Shown: one piece after another, positions 25,896 through 35,310 of the stretch
Position numbering within the stretch: position 1 is the stretch's first letter
Layout of the letters: each line of letters begins with the position of its first letter
NCBI GenBank assembly: GCA_004294135.1
Contig: RDZY01000013.1
Span: forward strand, 1-64,000
Length of the DNA: 64,000 bases
From: Sphingobacteriia bacterium
GTDB lineage: Bacteria; Bacteroidota; Bacteroidia; Chitinophagales; Chitinophagaceae
Reading direction: 5' to 3'
The notes under the pieces: generated by a model
Told to the model about the DNA's origin: nothing
The model's input: only the letters and a program-made list of their open reading frames with translations
Database searches by the model: none
Program-made: the position numbers and the translations under genes

Positions 25896-27589
25896 GTTTT
25901 TGATAATTTACTTTGATGTCTGCCATATAAAAAATAAATCACCAGTCCCAATGCCATCCATATAAAGAACCATACCCAACTAATGGCAGGAATCTCAATC
26001 ATCAGATAGAGACAGCAAAGCGCTCCTGCAACCGGAATAAAAGAGAATGATTTTATAAAACTATAGTATGCAGTGGTGAGTGCAATCACCATAAAAATTA
26101 GAAATAAAATTTCTTGATAACTTTCAGTACCAAGCTGCGTAAATGCGAGGGTAATTCTATGTCTGAATAAAAAAACAATACCAAGAACGATAGCGGGTAT
26201 CAAAAATTTCCCGTTAATATAGGGCAATTGAAAACCACCCTTTTCTTTTTTTTGAGAGAGCCGTGGCAGTACCAATACGCCAAAACAAACCAATACAAAA
26301 GCAAACAAAGTACCAATGCTGGTAAGATCGGTAACAGTTCCACTGCTTACAAATAAAGCAGGAATACCTACCATAAAACCAGTAACGATGGTAGCAAAGG
26401 AAGGGGTTTGGTATTTAGGATGGACTTTTGCAAATTTTTTCGGCAATAGTCCATCCCTACTCATACTCATCCAAATACGTGGTTGCCCCAATTGAAATAC
26501 AAGTAATACGCTGGTAGTAGCCACTACTGCGCTCACAGAAATCAAGTACCCAATTTTGTTCAGGTTGAGTTTATCAAATACATAAGCAAGCGGGTCATCC
26601 ACTTTTAATTCACTATAATGAACCATACCAGTGAGTACGAGTGCTACCAGAATATAAAGAACGGTACAAATCAGTAGTGAATAAATCATTCCTTTGGGTA
26701 AATCTCGTTGGGGATTTTTGCATTCTTCTGCTGTAGTAGAAATGGCATCAAAGCCAATATAGGCATAAAACACAGCGGAAACACCAGCCAGTACTCCACC
26801 AAATCCATTGGGCAAGAAGGGCGTCCAGTTATTGGTATCTACGTAGAAAGCACCGATGATAATGATGGCAATGATCACAGCTATTTTAAACATCACCATC
26901 AGGTTGGTTGTTTTCTTACTTTCTTTAATTCCGATATATGCCAACATGGTAATGAAAACAACAATCATAAAAGCGGGGAGGTTCAGAATTATTTTCCAGC
27001 CGCCAATTACGGGTGCGTGCATGATGGCATCATAACCCATGCGAGCGTGCTTAGTCATCTTATCAAAAGGCATACCTGATGCCATTGCTTTTAAGGCTTC
27101 ATCATAGCCTAATGCTGCGTTACTGCTATTGGTAGCAAGCCATCCGGGTAGGCTGATGTGAAATCCTTCTAATAAATTATTAAAATAACCACTCCAGCTA
27201 ATGGCTACTACTATATTTCCGATGGCATATTCTAAAATAAGTGCCCATCCAATAATCCAAGCTACTATTTCGCCAAAAGACACATAAGCGTAAGTGTAAG
27301 CGCTACCAGAAACGGGAATTCTGCTGGCAAATTCTGCATAACAAAGGGCACTGAACCCGCAAGTGATGGCTGTAATTACAAAGAGGATGGCGATACCTGG
27401 GCCACCATTAAACGCGGCCGTGCCGATGGTAGAAAATATACCAGCACCAATAACAGCAGCAATACCCATAAAGGTAAGATCGCGAACGCCAAGTACTTTA
27501 TTGAGTTCACCACTGTGCGAATCGGTTAGACCAGCCGCCGCATCTGCGGTTATTTTATCCAATGATTTTTTTGTGAATAGACCTGACAT
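25892..27589 (-). CDS. APC-family cationic amino acid permease
   Basis: About 565 residues from ATG 27589 (MSGLFTKKSLDKI), chosen over 27652 because members of this CAT subgroup begin with the LFTKKS-type segment. It has 12 or more hydrophobic segments. GIAAVIGAGIFSTIGTAA (about 45-65) is the APC substrate-binding helix, and FYAYIGFDAISTTAEE (about 280-295) is the conserved helix-8 motif. It imports or exchanges amino acids across the inner membrane. Substrate specificity cannot be read. Its TGA overlaps the start of the Smr gene. Confidence 0.9.
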   Translation of the reverse strand: MSGLFTKKSLDKITADAAAGLTDSHSGELNKVLGVRDLTFMGIAAVIGAGIFSTIGTAAFNGGPGIAILFVITAITCGFSALCYAEFASRIPVSGSAYTYAYVSFGEIVAWIIGWALILEYAIGNIVVAISWSGYFNNLLEGFHISLPGWLATNSSNAALGYDEALKAMASGMPFDKMTKHARMGYDAIMHAPVIGGWKIILNLPAFMIVVFITMLAYIGIKESKKTTNLMVMFKIAVIIAIIIIGAFYVDTNNWTPFLPNGFGGVLAGVSAVFYAYIGFDAISTTAEECKNPQRDLPKGMIYSLLICTVLYILVALVLTGMVHYSELKVDDPLAYVFDKLNLNKIGYLISVSAVVATTSVLLVFQLGQPRIWMSMSRDGLLPKKFAKVHPKYQTPSFATIVTGFMVGIPALFVSSGTVTDLTSIGTLFAFVLVCFGVLVLPRLSQKKEKGGFQLPYINGKFLIPAIVLGIVFLFRHRITLAFTQLGTESYQEILFLIFMVIALTTAYYSFIKSFSFIPVAGALCCLYLMIEIPAISWVWFFIWMALGLVIYFLYGRHQSKLSKT

Positions 27590-27800
27590 GCAAGGTTGGT
27601 TTAGGGCGGAAGATAAGGAAAGTTTAGAAAAGAGCGTTTGTATAGGTTTCAATATTGCCTTAATACTTATATCCTTTTAAATATAATTATAAACCGAGTT
27701 TGGATTACACAAAAAATAATCTATTCTTGACGGAATATTAGGTTTGGGCAGCCACTAAAATTAAATCGTTTTATAATTTGTATATCGGTATAAAGCAGCC

Positions 27801-28490
27801 TTATTTGATAACCGCCGCTTTCAGTAATTCGTAAGAAACAATCCCTTGCTTTCGCCAAGTTTCCTTTCCATTTTTATACACTATAAATGTAGGAAGCCCT
27901 TGCGACTGAAGGTATTTCATCATTTCGATATCAATACCACCATCCACTTTTAATAATGTGAAAGCTGCACCCAATTCTTTTTGTAATTGCTGTAATACAG
28001 GTTCCATTTTTTTACAGGGAGGGCACCATTCTGCACCTATATCTACCAGTACGGTACCAGCCGATACTTTAGCATTAAAATCTTTTACCAGCATCTGCAC
28101 TGGCTCATTCACAGATACCAATGGCTTGCCTGCTAGCTTCCAAGCTGTAAGCCCTCCTTTTAAATTAGCCAATACGGTAAATCCTTCTGCGTTCATCCAT
28201 TTCATAGCTTCCCCACTTCTTATACCCGAAGCACAATAAAGCAGTACTGGTATTTTTTTATCAAGGTGTTGAATCCGATCAGCAAATTGTTTTTGATCGA
28301 GCCAGTCCGCTTGCAATGATTTTTGCAAATGCGCCACTTTATATTCTCCTGCAGTACGAACATCAAGTAACTGTATGGATGGCATACTCATTTTTTGCTC
28401 AAAATCTGCAACCCCAATGGTACTCGTTTGAGCTAGAAGACTTACAGCACAAAAACATATATTCACTAGAATAAAAAATATTGATTTCAT
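27801..28490 (-). CDS. Secreted rhodanese-thioredoxin fusion
   Basis: A 229-residue exported protein with two domains. After a signal peptide (MKSIFFILVNICFCAVSLLA) comes a rhodanese domain with the active-site loop CASGIR (Cys86), then a thioredoxin domain with the redox motif WCPPC (Cys156 and Cys159). It probably handles sulfane sulfur or disulfides in the periplasm. The gap to the upstream LysM gene is only two bases, so they share a transcript. Fusion of the two domains is seen in other Bacteroidota, but the substrate is unknown. Confidence 0.88.
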   Translation of the reverse strand: MKSIFFILVNICFCAVSLLAQTSTIGVADFEQKMSMPSIQLLDVRTAGEYKVAHLQKSLQADWLDQKQFADRIQHLDKKIPVLLYCASGIRSGEAMKWMNAEGFTVLANLKGGLTAWKLAGKPLVSVNEPVQMLVKDFNAKVSAGTVLVDIGAEWCPPCKKMEPVLQQLQKELGAAFTLLKVDGGIDIEMMKYLQSQGLPTFIVYKNGKETWRKQGIVSYELLKAAVIK

Positions 28491-28492
28491 CT

Positions 28493-29614
28493 TTATGGAG
28501 TATAAGTAAGGGTAATAGGAAATACAGCGTCAAAAATACCTAGTGCTGCGGCTGCGGCATTACTGATGCGCATTTGTAATGATTCCATTCCTTTAATTTC
28601 AGGCAAGGAGCCAAGTACGCGAGCACAAATAGATTTATTATTAGCAGTAGTAACCCGTACAATGGTACCAGGAATAATATCATTCATCAATATATAATAT
28701 TTTCGATCTGTTACCCCACTTAATGTTTTAAAAATACCAGCTTCAGTTTGTTTGCTTCTAGTCTGCTTTACCTCAGTTTCCATAGCATAGATGGCACCAA
28801 AATATCCTTCATCATTCTGCTTGGGTATATAGTGAATATCTGCTTCGGTTATCTTTACTTCATTGTCCACTGGAGTTTGTAATTTTTCACGAAACTCATC
28901 CAGAGGAACAGGTGCTGGCACAATTACTGCCGCTGCTTCTGCGGCTTTTCGCACCTTATCATCTGCCGACTTTTTAAAATATTTATCGCTCTCGCTCATG
29001 GGCTTCATCTCTCCTTTCAATTCCCTGCTGCCATCAGCAACAGCATCCATCACATTGGGATCTTTTAATGGAGGCGGATCTGCATTTACAGGCACCAATA
29101 CGGGTGGTTTAACAAATACCTGCCCCTGTTGCCCCTGTTGTGTTGCGGTTGAATTAATAGCCGCCCATTTTACACCACCTATATATCCTACAATAATTGC
29201 CTGACCATCTTTTACTGCATCAGTTTTTAAATCGTTCCAATTGCGCAGTGATGCTACCGGCACTTTAAAATATCGCTGACTCAACCGAAAAAGGTTCTCT
29301 CCTTTTCCCGCAATATGATAAATAGGTTCACTGGTTTCGTATTCAGCACGCTGAACAATATTGTCCTCAGAAATCGGAATTTTTATACTGGTATTCATTG
29401 GTAATACCGCCTGTGGATTTATGCCATTATAGGCCGCCAACTGACGGGGTGTAAGCCCATAAAATCTTCCAATACTTGAAAGCGATTCTTTGGCTCCTAC
29501 AAGATGCTCCATGTATAAGTCGTTGGTAGTACCTACTACAACAAATTTACGCTGCGCATCTAGCCCAGTGAAGGCCAACAGGGTGATAAAAAATAGAATG
29601 GACTTACAGTTCAT
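28493..29614 (-). CDS. LysM-domain envelope protein with an RlpA-like C-terminal domain
   Basis: A 373-residue exported protein. The signal peptide (ending near LDAQ) is followed by two LysM-type peptidoglycan-binding modules, near residues 33-80 (SLSSIGRFYGLTPRQLAAYN) and 100-145 (GENLFRLSQRYFKVPVASLR). A long low-complexity linker rich in Pro, Lys and Glu comes next, then a C-terminal domain (YYILMNDIIPGTIVRVTTAN) like the double-psi beta-barrel of RlpA. It probably binds cell-wall peptidoglycan. Operonic with the rhodanese-thioredoxin gene. Confidence 0.82.
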   Translation of the reverse strand: MNCKSILFFITLLAFTGLDAQRKFVVVGTTNDLYMEHLVGAKESLSSIGRFYGLTPRQLAAYNGINPQAVLPMNTSIKIPISEDNIVQRAEYETSEPIYHIAGKGENLFRLSQRYFKVPVASLRNWNDLKTDAVKDGQAIIVGYIGGVKWAAINSTATQQGQQGQVFVKPPVLVPVNADPPPLKDPNVMDAVADGSRELKGEMKPMSESDKYFKKSADDKVRKAAEAAAVIVPAPVPLDEFREKLQTPVDNEVKITEADIHYIPKQNDEGYFGAIYAMETEVKQTRSKQTEAGIFKTLSGVTDRKYYILMNDIIPGTIVRVTTANNKSICARVLGSLPEIKGMESLQMRISNAAAAALGIFDAVFPITLTYTP

Positions 29615-29639
29615 GCAAATAAAAATTATGACAAAGTTA

Positions 29640-30995
29640 CTATTTTAATATTCTCCATTCAGCAGGATAATAATTATTGATTCGATTGGGTAAAACCTTC
29701 ATCCAGCCTAGCGGAAGCCCTTCAAAACAAGCAAGGGTCCAACCCGTTGGCAAATCATTCACCCCAAATTCTTTTCTGCGAAGAAACTGTAGGGATTGAT
29801 GGAGACTAAGATTTACCTGCGGATATTTTTCTTTTGCTAAAATAGATACCGCCCATTCATGGGATGGAATCAGGTCTTTCCCTTTCAGTGCGCCCAACGC
29901 TATACCCGCTTTTTTAATATAAAGTTGTTTCGCCAATTGTTGCAAGGATATAAACTGTGATTCTGGTATGATGCGGATATCATCATGCTGTTTAAAATAT
30001 TGGTAAGGATCTGTAAGGTTGATATGAGATTGCAGTTGCTCTAGTTCGGAGCGACTGGGCTTGGATAAAATATTTTCTTTCAGTCGCACCGAATCTACTT
30101 CGCTTGTCTTCTGAAACGCAGCAATATAAAATCCCTCCCCTTTTAAAAGGTGTGGATAGAATCTATAGCCAGTAGCCCCCTGTTCGGGAGATTGGGTAGC
30201 AACAATATTCCACGCTTTTGGTATCGGTATATTGATCGATTTCAGTTGCCTATTTTGCACCAGCCAATCAGCTACTTGTTCATTTTCTGCTGCTGAATAG
30301 GAGCAAGTAGAATATACCAATATTCCACCCGCTTTAAGGCAGGGAAGAATAGTAGATAAAATTTTTTCTTGGCGTTCACTGCAATGCTGTACATTTTGCA
30401 GGCTCCATTCGTTAATAGCTTGTGGATCTTTGCGAAAAAGACCGCTACCACTGCAAGGAGCATCTACTAAAATCACATCAAAAAAGCCTTCCAATTGTTT
30501 AAAATGATCGGGGTCATTGTTGGTAACAATCATATTGGGGAGCCCCCATTTACAAGCATTCTCTACCAATACCGCAGCGCGAGACTTGATGAGTTCATTG
30601 GCCACTACCAGTCCATCCGAAAAAAGGGAAGCGAGTAGGGTGCTCTTACCACCGGGTGCCGCACAAAGGTCGAGTACTTTTTTCTGGTGAATATCTTCTT
30701 TTAAGATATTGCGTAGCAGGTATTGTAAAAACATAGAGCTGGCCTCTTGCACATAGTATGCACCCCCATGAAACAAAGGATCTAATGTGAAAGAAGGACG
30801 TTCACTTAAATAAAAAGCCTGCTCACACCAAGGAATGGCTTCATATAAAAGTGCAGCATGTGGGGCGCTTTTTTTAAAAGGATTGAGCCGAATTGAACTC
30901 ACTTGTTCACCCGAAGTATGCACCGATTCAAAAGCAGGTTTATCGAATCCTTCAATGACTTCTAATGTTTCTAATAATGAATTGGGTAAACGCAA
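29640..30995 (-). CDS. 16S rRNA m5C methyltransferase, RsmF/NOL1-NOP2-Sun family
   Basis: A 451-residue RNA cytosine-5 methyltransferase. SAM-binding motif I is LDLCAAPGGKSTLLASL (about 111-127). Motif IV is DAPCSGSG with one active-site Cys (about 180), and motif VI is YSTCSYSAAENE with the catalytic Cys (about 230). A C-terminal PUA-like RNA-binding region follows, and the size fits RsmF rather than RsmB. It runs in the same direction as the LysM gene, 25 bases away. I did not verify its target nucleotide. Confidence 0.9.
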   Translation of the reverse strand: MRLPNSLLETLEVIEGFDKPAFESVHTSGEQVSSIRLNPFKKSAPHAALLYEAIPWCEQAFYLSERPSFTLDPLFHGGAYYVQEASSMFLQYLLRNILKEDIHQKKVLDLCAAPGGKSTLLASLFSDGLVVANELIKSRAAVLVENACKWGLPNMIVTNNDPDHFKQLEGFFDVILVDAPCSGSGLFRKDPQAINEWSLQNVQHCSERQEKILSTILPCLKAGGILVYSTCSYSAAENEQVADWLVQNRQLKSINIPIPKAWNIVATQSPEQGATGYRFYPHLLKGEGFYIAAFQKTSEVDSVRLKENILSKPSRSELEQLQSHINLTDPYQYFKQHDDIRIIPESQFISLQQLAKQLYIKKAGIALGALKGKDLIPSHEWAVSILAKEKYPQVNLSLHQSLQFLRRKEFGVNDLPTGWTLACFEGLPLGWMKVLPNRINNYYPAEWRILK

Positions 30996-31034
30996 TATTT
31001 GAATTTTAAATAGTTACTCCACCAATACTCTTCC

Positions 31035-31462
31035 TCATATCACCTTAATTTCAGCGACCAATTGCTGCAATACTGCTTTTGCATCGCCAAATAGCATGGA
31101 AGTTTTGGGTTGAAAGAACAGCGCATTTTCAATGCCAGCATAGCCAGGTTTCATACTCCGTTTATTTACAATGACAGTTTTGGCCTGCTCCACTTCTAAA
31201 ATAGGCATGCCATAAAGCGCGCAATATCTGCATCGATTGGTGCCTAATAGCATAAAATGATATCTGCTTTAGCCAATATGGTGCTTCTATCTTGAATTAA
31301 AACTTCCCCTGAAGAATAGGCATCGTCAGGTGAAAAAGCATTTGCTCCTGCATTTTTCTCTAGCCAAACTATATTGCCTTGCCGAACAAGCACCGATGCC
31401 TGTTCTGGCAAAAGTGATACTCGATTTTCGCCAAGAGGTTCTTTTAAAACGCCAATAATCAT
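31035..31462 (-). pseudogene. Scar of pntAB: start of transhydrogenase alpha joined to the end of beta
   Basis: ATG 31462 opens as PntA (MIIGVLKEPLGENRVSLLPE, then KNAGANAFSPDDAY and ILAKADIIL, about 70 residues) and hits TAG at about 31238. It is followed, in another frame, by the C-terminal end of PntB ([42 protein letters not shown]). The middle of pntA and nearly all of pntB, normally more than 2 kb, are missing. Around the join the peptide DADIAR is visible in a third frame, suggesting small frameshifts as well. The gene cannot make a working proton-translocating NAD(P) transhydrogenase. Confidence 0.85.
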
Positions 31463-31533
31463 CTGTTAAATTTAAGCCCTTTCAAACACTTATAAGCTAA
31501 AGTGCGGGAAAAATAATTAAATAAAACAAACGT

Positions 31534-32355
31534 TTAATCCAATCGATAAGCCACCACTTGGTTTTTGAAGAAAGTAGGAACATACACTATTTTTTTTACG
31601 GCATCGTACCCAATGTCAGCAGTATTTATTTTCAATGCTCTAGTATCTAGCAATAGTTGATTGGGGGTATTTTCTTTAACAAGATATATTGCACCTGCCC
31701 AACTTGAAACAATAAACTCACCGGGTGCTACTTCTTCTATCCCATCGGTACTTGTATCCATTCCAGTAGCCAACACTTTGGTTTTTCCATCTGCAATTGA
31801 TTCTAACAACTCTCCATTTGCTAGTATATACAATTTCTCTCCTTTAGACAATAAACCATTTGGCCCTTTTAATCCAGTCACCGCCGTGGTAATCATTCCT
31901 TTTTTTAACAGGTGTACCTTACCAGTCTCCGAATCAGATATATACACGTCGCCTTTAGCACTTACTGTAATATCATTTAGAAATTTTGCACCATCAACGG
32001 GTATTTTCTGTACCACTTTTGCTTGCTTTATATCAATAACAACCACTTCTGTTAAGTCTGATACATATAAAAAGTCTTTGTATCTACCCATACCCTTCGG
32101 CGCATTTAATCCGCTTACCCAATTAAGATTAATTATTTTACCATCAAGCCCCAGTTTTGCTACTGCACCCTTACCATCTTTGGTATTGTAATGACCATCA
32201 ATTAAAGAGACATAAAGCAGTTGGTCTTTGGCATCAAATAACACAGATTCAGGCACAGCCAATACTGTATCGGTTGACCATAATTTAACCAATTTATTTT
32301 GAGCTAATGCGGAAAGTGAAAAAAACAAGGCAATTAAAAGGATGGACTGCTTCAT
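31534..32355 (-). CDS. Exported SMP-30/gluconolactonase-like beta-propeller protein
   Basis: A 273-residue exported protein with a signal peptide (MKQSILLIALFFSLSALAQ). The mature part has propeller-type repeats: VPESVLFDAKDQLLYVSL, LNAPKGMGRYKDFLYVSDL, FLNDITVSAKGDVYISDS, LKGPNGLLSKGEKLYILA, and a TDGIEEVAPGEFIVSSW segment. This matches the SMP-30/NHL-like group. The catalytic carboxylate-metal set of true lactonases is not clear to me, so I do not claim lactonase activity. Monocistronic. Confidence 0.75.
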   Translation of the reverse strand: MKQSILLIALFFSLSALAQNKLVKLWSTDTVLAVPESVLFDAKDQLLYVSLIDGHYNTKDGKGAVAKLGLDGKIINLNWVSGLNAPKGMGRYKDFLYVSDLTEVVVIDIKQAKVVQKIPVDGAKFLNDITVSAKGDVYISDSETGKVHLLKKGMITTAVTGLKGPNGLLSKGEKLYILANGELLESIADGKTKVLATGMDTSTDGIEEVAPGEFIVSSWAGAIYLVKENTPNQLLLDTRALKINTADIGYDAVKKIVYVPTFFKNQVVAYRLD

Positions 32356-32459
32356 ATATTTATTTAATGGTACAGTTTAAAAGTAGAACCAATTAAGCTA
32401 AATACAAAATATTATACAACTCTTAGAAGCTGGTTGAGTTTATTGTTTGAAATAAAGTA

Positions 32460-32687
32460 CTACCCAAAAATATTTTTTACTTTTTGAAGTACGGTTAGAT
32501 GAGCCGTTTGAGGCCTTTCTGCAAACAATTCCTTTACTTGATCAATTAAGTGAGCCCTAGTCCAGTCGGGTAAACCCTGATACCAAATTAGGTCGTCTTT
32601 TGACAATAACTTAGATTTAAGTGCCTGTAAATTATAAGGCCCTCTAATCAACTTACGGTTACGCAATATATAGATTTTTTGATCCAT
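32460..32687 (-). CDS. Small GYF_2-like (DUF4339) domain protein
   Basis: A 75-residue protein that reads as one domain: IYILRNRKLIRGPYNLQALK, then KDDLIWYQGLPDWTRAHLI. The GPYNLQALK and W-Y-GLPDW features match the GYF_2 (DUF4339) domain, normally attached to membrane proteins in Bacteroidota. Here it is free-standing, which is unusual. Function unknown. Confidence 0.65.
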   Translation of the reverse strand: MDQKIYILRNRKLIRGPYNLQALKSKLLSKDDLIWYQGLPDWTRAHLIDQVKELFAERPQTAHLTVLQKVKNIFG

Positions 32688-32796
32688 AAATGGGGGATAT
32701 GATAGAATATTCGATTATAAATTAACGAATTTCATCAATTATTTATAAGAGCTAAGGTAAGCAAGAATATTAAAATCAGTTCAAGCTCACTTGTAG

Positions 32797-34392
32797 TTAT
32801 TTTATAGTTTTTAAAGCTTTTTTAAAGGTTTGATCTGCTTCATTTGCTACTATAAAATATCCATTAGATCTCCATATTTGCCTAGAAATCATTGCTTTAA
32901 GTCTATTTGAAATAAATATTTTACTGCTTAGATCAATTTTATCCAGCAGTATCCCTTCTTTGGCCAAAAAGCGAATAAATCCACTCCATACCATTTCATC
33001 TGGTTGGTATAAGGCGTTGAACGACTCAGGCGTTTTGAAAGTGGCGAAATAAGATTTATTACTCAAGTAAACTTGGTAAGCATAATCACTCAAACCAGCA
33101 CTCATTAAAATTTGTACTACTGAAGCACGCTTAAATAAACTTGAATCAAATAGCACCGTACTATCGGGCGTAATTCCACCGCCACCATATACCCGCTTTC
33201 CAGATGCTGTTTTGTACACTTTAGCCGTAAGCAATAAAATAGAATCCAACTTTTTAGTGGAGTCCGTAGGATGAAAACGAGCCATCAACTCCTCTTTATA
33301 CTTGCCAATTCCTGCTTCATATGGCTTTTGTATATTTCTACCCAAAGGAGTATAATATCTTGCCACTGTTAATCGCACGGCAGCCCCACTACTTAGTTGA
33401 AACTGCTGCTGTACCAATCCCTTTCCAAACGACCGCCTTCCTATAATAGTTGCACGCTCCCAATCTTGCAATGCCCCTGCCAACACCTCACTGGCCGATG
33501 CAGAAGTTTCATCAATTAATACTACCAGCTTGCCCTTCTCAAATAGCCCGGGTCGCTTGGCTCTATAGTCCATTCTTGGCGTATGCTCCCCTTCTGTATA
33601 AACTATTAATTTATCATCGCTTAAAAACTCATCTGCAATATCTACCGCTTCCTTCATCAGTCCCCCACCATTACCTCGCAAATCAATAATTAAAGATTCC
33701 ATTTTGGCAGCCTGTAGCTTCTCCAATTGTTGCATAAATTCTTCATAAGTTCTTTCAGCAAATTTATTTATACGTATATACCCAACCCCAGGTGATGGCA
33801 TATATGCCGCATCTATTGAAGAAACCAAAATTACATCACGTGTTATTAGCACTTCTTTTATAACGGCTCCTCTCTTGAACCTTACCTTCACCTTTGAACC
33901 GACTGAACCCCTAAATAATTTTCTAATCTTAATTATATCTACTTCTTTACCCGTAATTCCGATGGTATCTCCAACAAATAACAACTGATCCCCTATTTGC
34001 AATCCCGCTTTTTCTGCAGGTCCTCCAGCTATAATATTCATTACATGAACTGTATCTCTAATCTGCCTAAACTCAATCCCTATGCCCTGAAAATTACCCA
34101 TCATATCTTCATTTACGGCAGCCAAATCATTGGATGGAATAAAAACAGAATGTGGATCCAAATGCTGTAATAATTGATTGGATACCAATTCATTAATACT
34201 ATCTGCTTGAACTTTATCTACGTACCTATTTTTAATTAATTCGGTAAGTTCCTGTAAAGAAGATCTCTGGGAGAAACTGAAAAAACGAGGCGACATTGTT
34301 TTTTCTTTTAACTGAAATCCAATCATTATACCCACTATCATTACTACGGCAAAAAGAAGCGGCAACCAAACCTGCAATTTTTTAGAACCCAT
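32797..34392 (-). CDS. S41-family C-terminal processing peptidase (CtpA-like)
   Basis: A 531-residue serine protease anchored by one N-terminal membrane helix (about residues 9-27). Domain order is an N-terminal helix region, a PDZ domain (about 85-180, with GIGIEFRQIRDTVHVMNIIA and GDQLLFVGD), and the S41 catalytic core. The core has IDLRGNGGGL, ETSASASEVLAGAL with the catalytic Ser near 305, and RRSFGKGLVQ supplying the Lys about 25 residues later. It trims periplasmic proteins from the C terminus. Confidence 0.93.
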   Translation of the reverse strand: MGSKKLQVWLPLLFAVVMIVGIMIGFQLKEKTMSPRFFSFSQRSSLQELTELIKNRYVDKVQADSINELVSNQLLQHLDPHSVFIPSNDLAAVNEDMMGNFQGIGIEFRQIRDTVHVMNIIAGGPAEKAGLQIGDQLLFVGDTIGITGKEVDIIKIRKLFRGSVGSKVKVRFKRGAVIKEVLITRDVILVSSIDAAYMPSPGVGYIRINKFAERTYEEFMQQLEKLQAAKMESLIIDLRGNGGGLMKEAVDIADEFLSDDKLIVYTEGEHTPRMDYRAKRPGLFEKGKLVVLIDETSASASEVLAGALQDWERATIIGRRSFGKGLVQQQFQLSSGAAVRLTVARYYTPLGRNIQKPYEAGIGKYKEELMARFHPTDSTKKLDSILLLTAKVYKTASGKRVYGGGGITPDSTVLFDSSLFKRASVVQILMSAGLSDYAYQVYLSNKSYFATFKTPESFNALYQPDEMVWSGFIRFLAKEGILLDKIDLSSKIFISNRLKAMISRQIWRSNGYFIVANEADQTFKKALKTIK

Positions 34393-34461
34393 ATTTAATC
34401 ACTTATTATATTTCTGTAAGATGGCAAATATCTATATTTATATCCAAAATAAACCTTTCCT

Positions 34462-35301
34462 ATGTCCTCCATACTAATTGCCGATAGCGGTTCTACAAAA
34501 TGCGAATGGTGCCTACTCGAAAAAGGCAAGAAAAAAACGATCATGACTTCCGCAATAAGTCCCTACTTTGTTTCCGCAGAGGAAATGATTGCTTTACTCT
34601 CCGCCAAACTCCTCCCTAAATTGGCTAAAACCAAAGTAAAAAACCTTTTTTTCTACGGAACGGGGTTAAGCGATCCGGCCAATGTGAATATTATGAAAAA
34701 GGTTTTCAAACAACTACTACCCACTACCAAAGTAGAAATAAACACCGATTTACTGGGCATTGCCAGAGCTGCCTGCGGTAAGGATAAAGGCATTGCCTGT
34801 ATTTTGGGAACGGGCTCAAATGCATGTTATTACAATGGTAAAAAAATTGAAAAAATCAGTCCCGGTCTCGGCTATGCGCTGGGAGATGAAGGCAGTGGTG
34901 CTTATCTGGGAAAAAAAGTAATTCAATATTACCTTTACAAAACTTTTGATGAAGACCTGATGCTAAGGTTTGAAAAAAGATTTCAAGAAACCCAAGCCAG
35001 TATATTTGATAACGTTTATAAAAAACCCTTGCCCAACCGCTACCTTGCTGGATTTGCCTTATTTCTGGCCGAAAACAGGGGTCATTTTATGATTGAAAAT
35101 ATTATTGAAGATGGGCTGAATGATTTCTTTTTTACGCATATTTATAAATTCAGAGAAAGCTGGACCAAGCCCATTCACTTTGTAGGCAGTGTCGGATTTG
35201 GTTTTAGAGATGTTTTGAAAGACCTTTGCGCTACTTATGAATTGCAATTGGGAAAAGTATTAAAAACACCCATGCCTGGATTGATTGCATTTCATCAATA
35301 A
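34462..35301 (+). CDS. BadF/BcrA-family sugar kinase (N-acetylglucosamine or MurNAc kinase-like)
   Basis: A 279-residue ASKHA-fold kinase. The phosphate-1 motif is IADSGSTKCEW (about 5-15). The later motifs are GTGSNACYYNGK (about 115) and GLGYALGDEGSGAYLGKK (about 137-154). Bacteroidota relatives act on N-acetylglucosamine or MurNAc. It lies nine bases upstream of murQ, so it probably makes MurNAc 6-phosphate (MurK-type) or is otherwise linked to amino-sugar recycling. I cannot separate the two substrates by reading. Confidence 0.8.
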   Translation: MSSILIADSGSTKCEWCLLEKGKKKTIMTSAISPYFVSAEEMIALLSAKLLPKLAKTKVKNLFFYGTGLSDPANVNIMKKVFKQLLPTTKVEINTDLLGIARAACGKDKGIACILGTGSNACYYNGKKIEKISPGLGYALGDEGSGAYLGKKVIQYYLYKTFDEDLMLRFEKRFQETQASIFDNVYKKPLPNRYLAGFALFLAENRGHFMIENIIEDGLNDFFFTHIYKFRESWTKPIHFVGSVGFGFRDVLKDLCATYELQLGKVLKTPMPGLIAFHQ

Positions 35302-35310
35302 AAAAGAATT

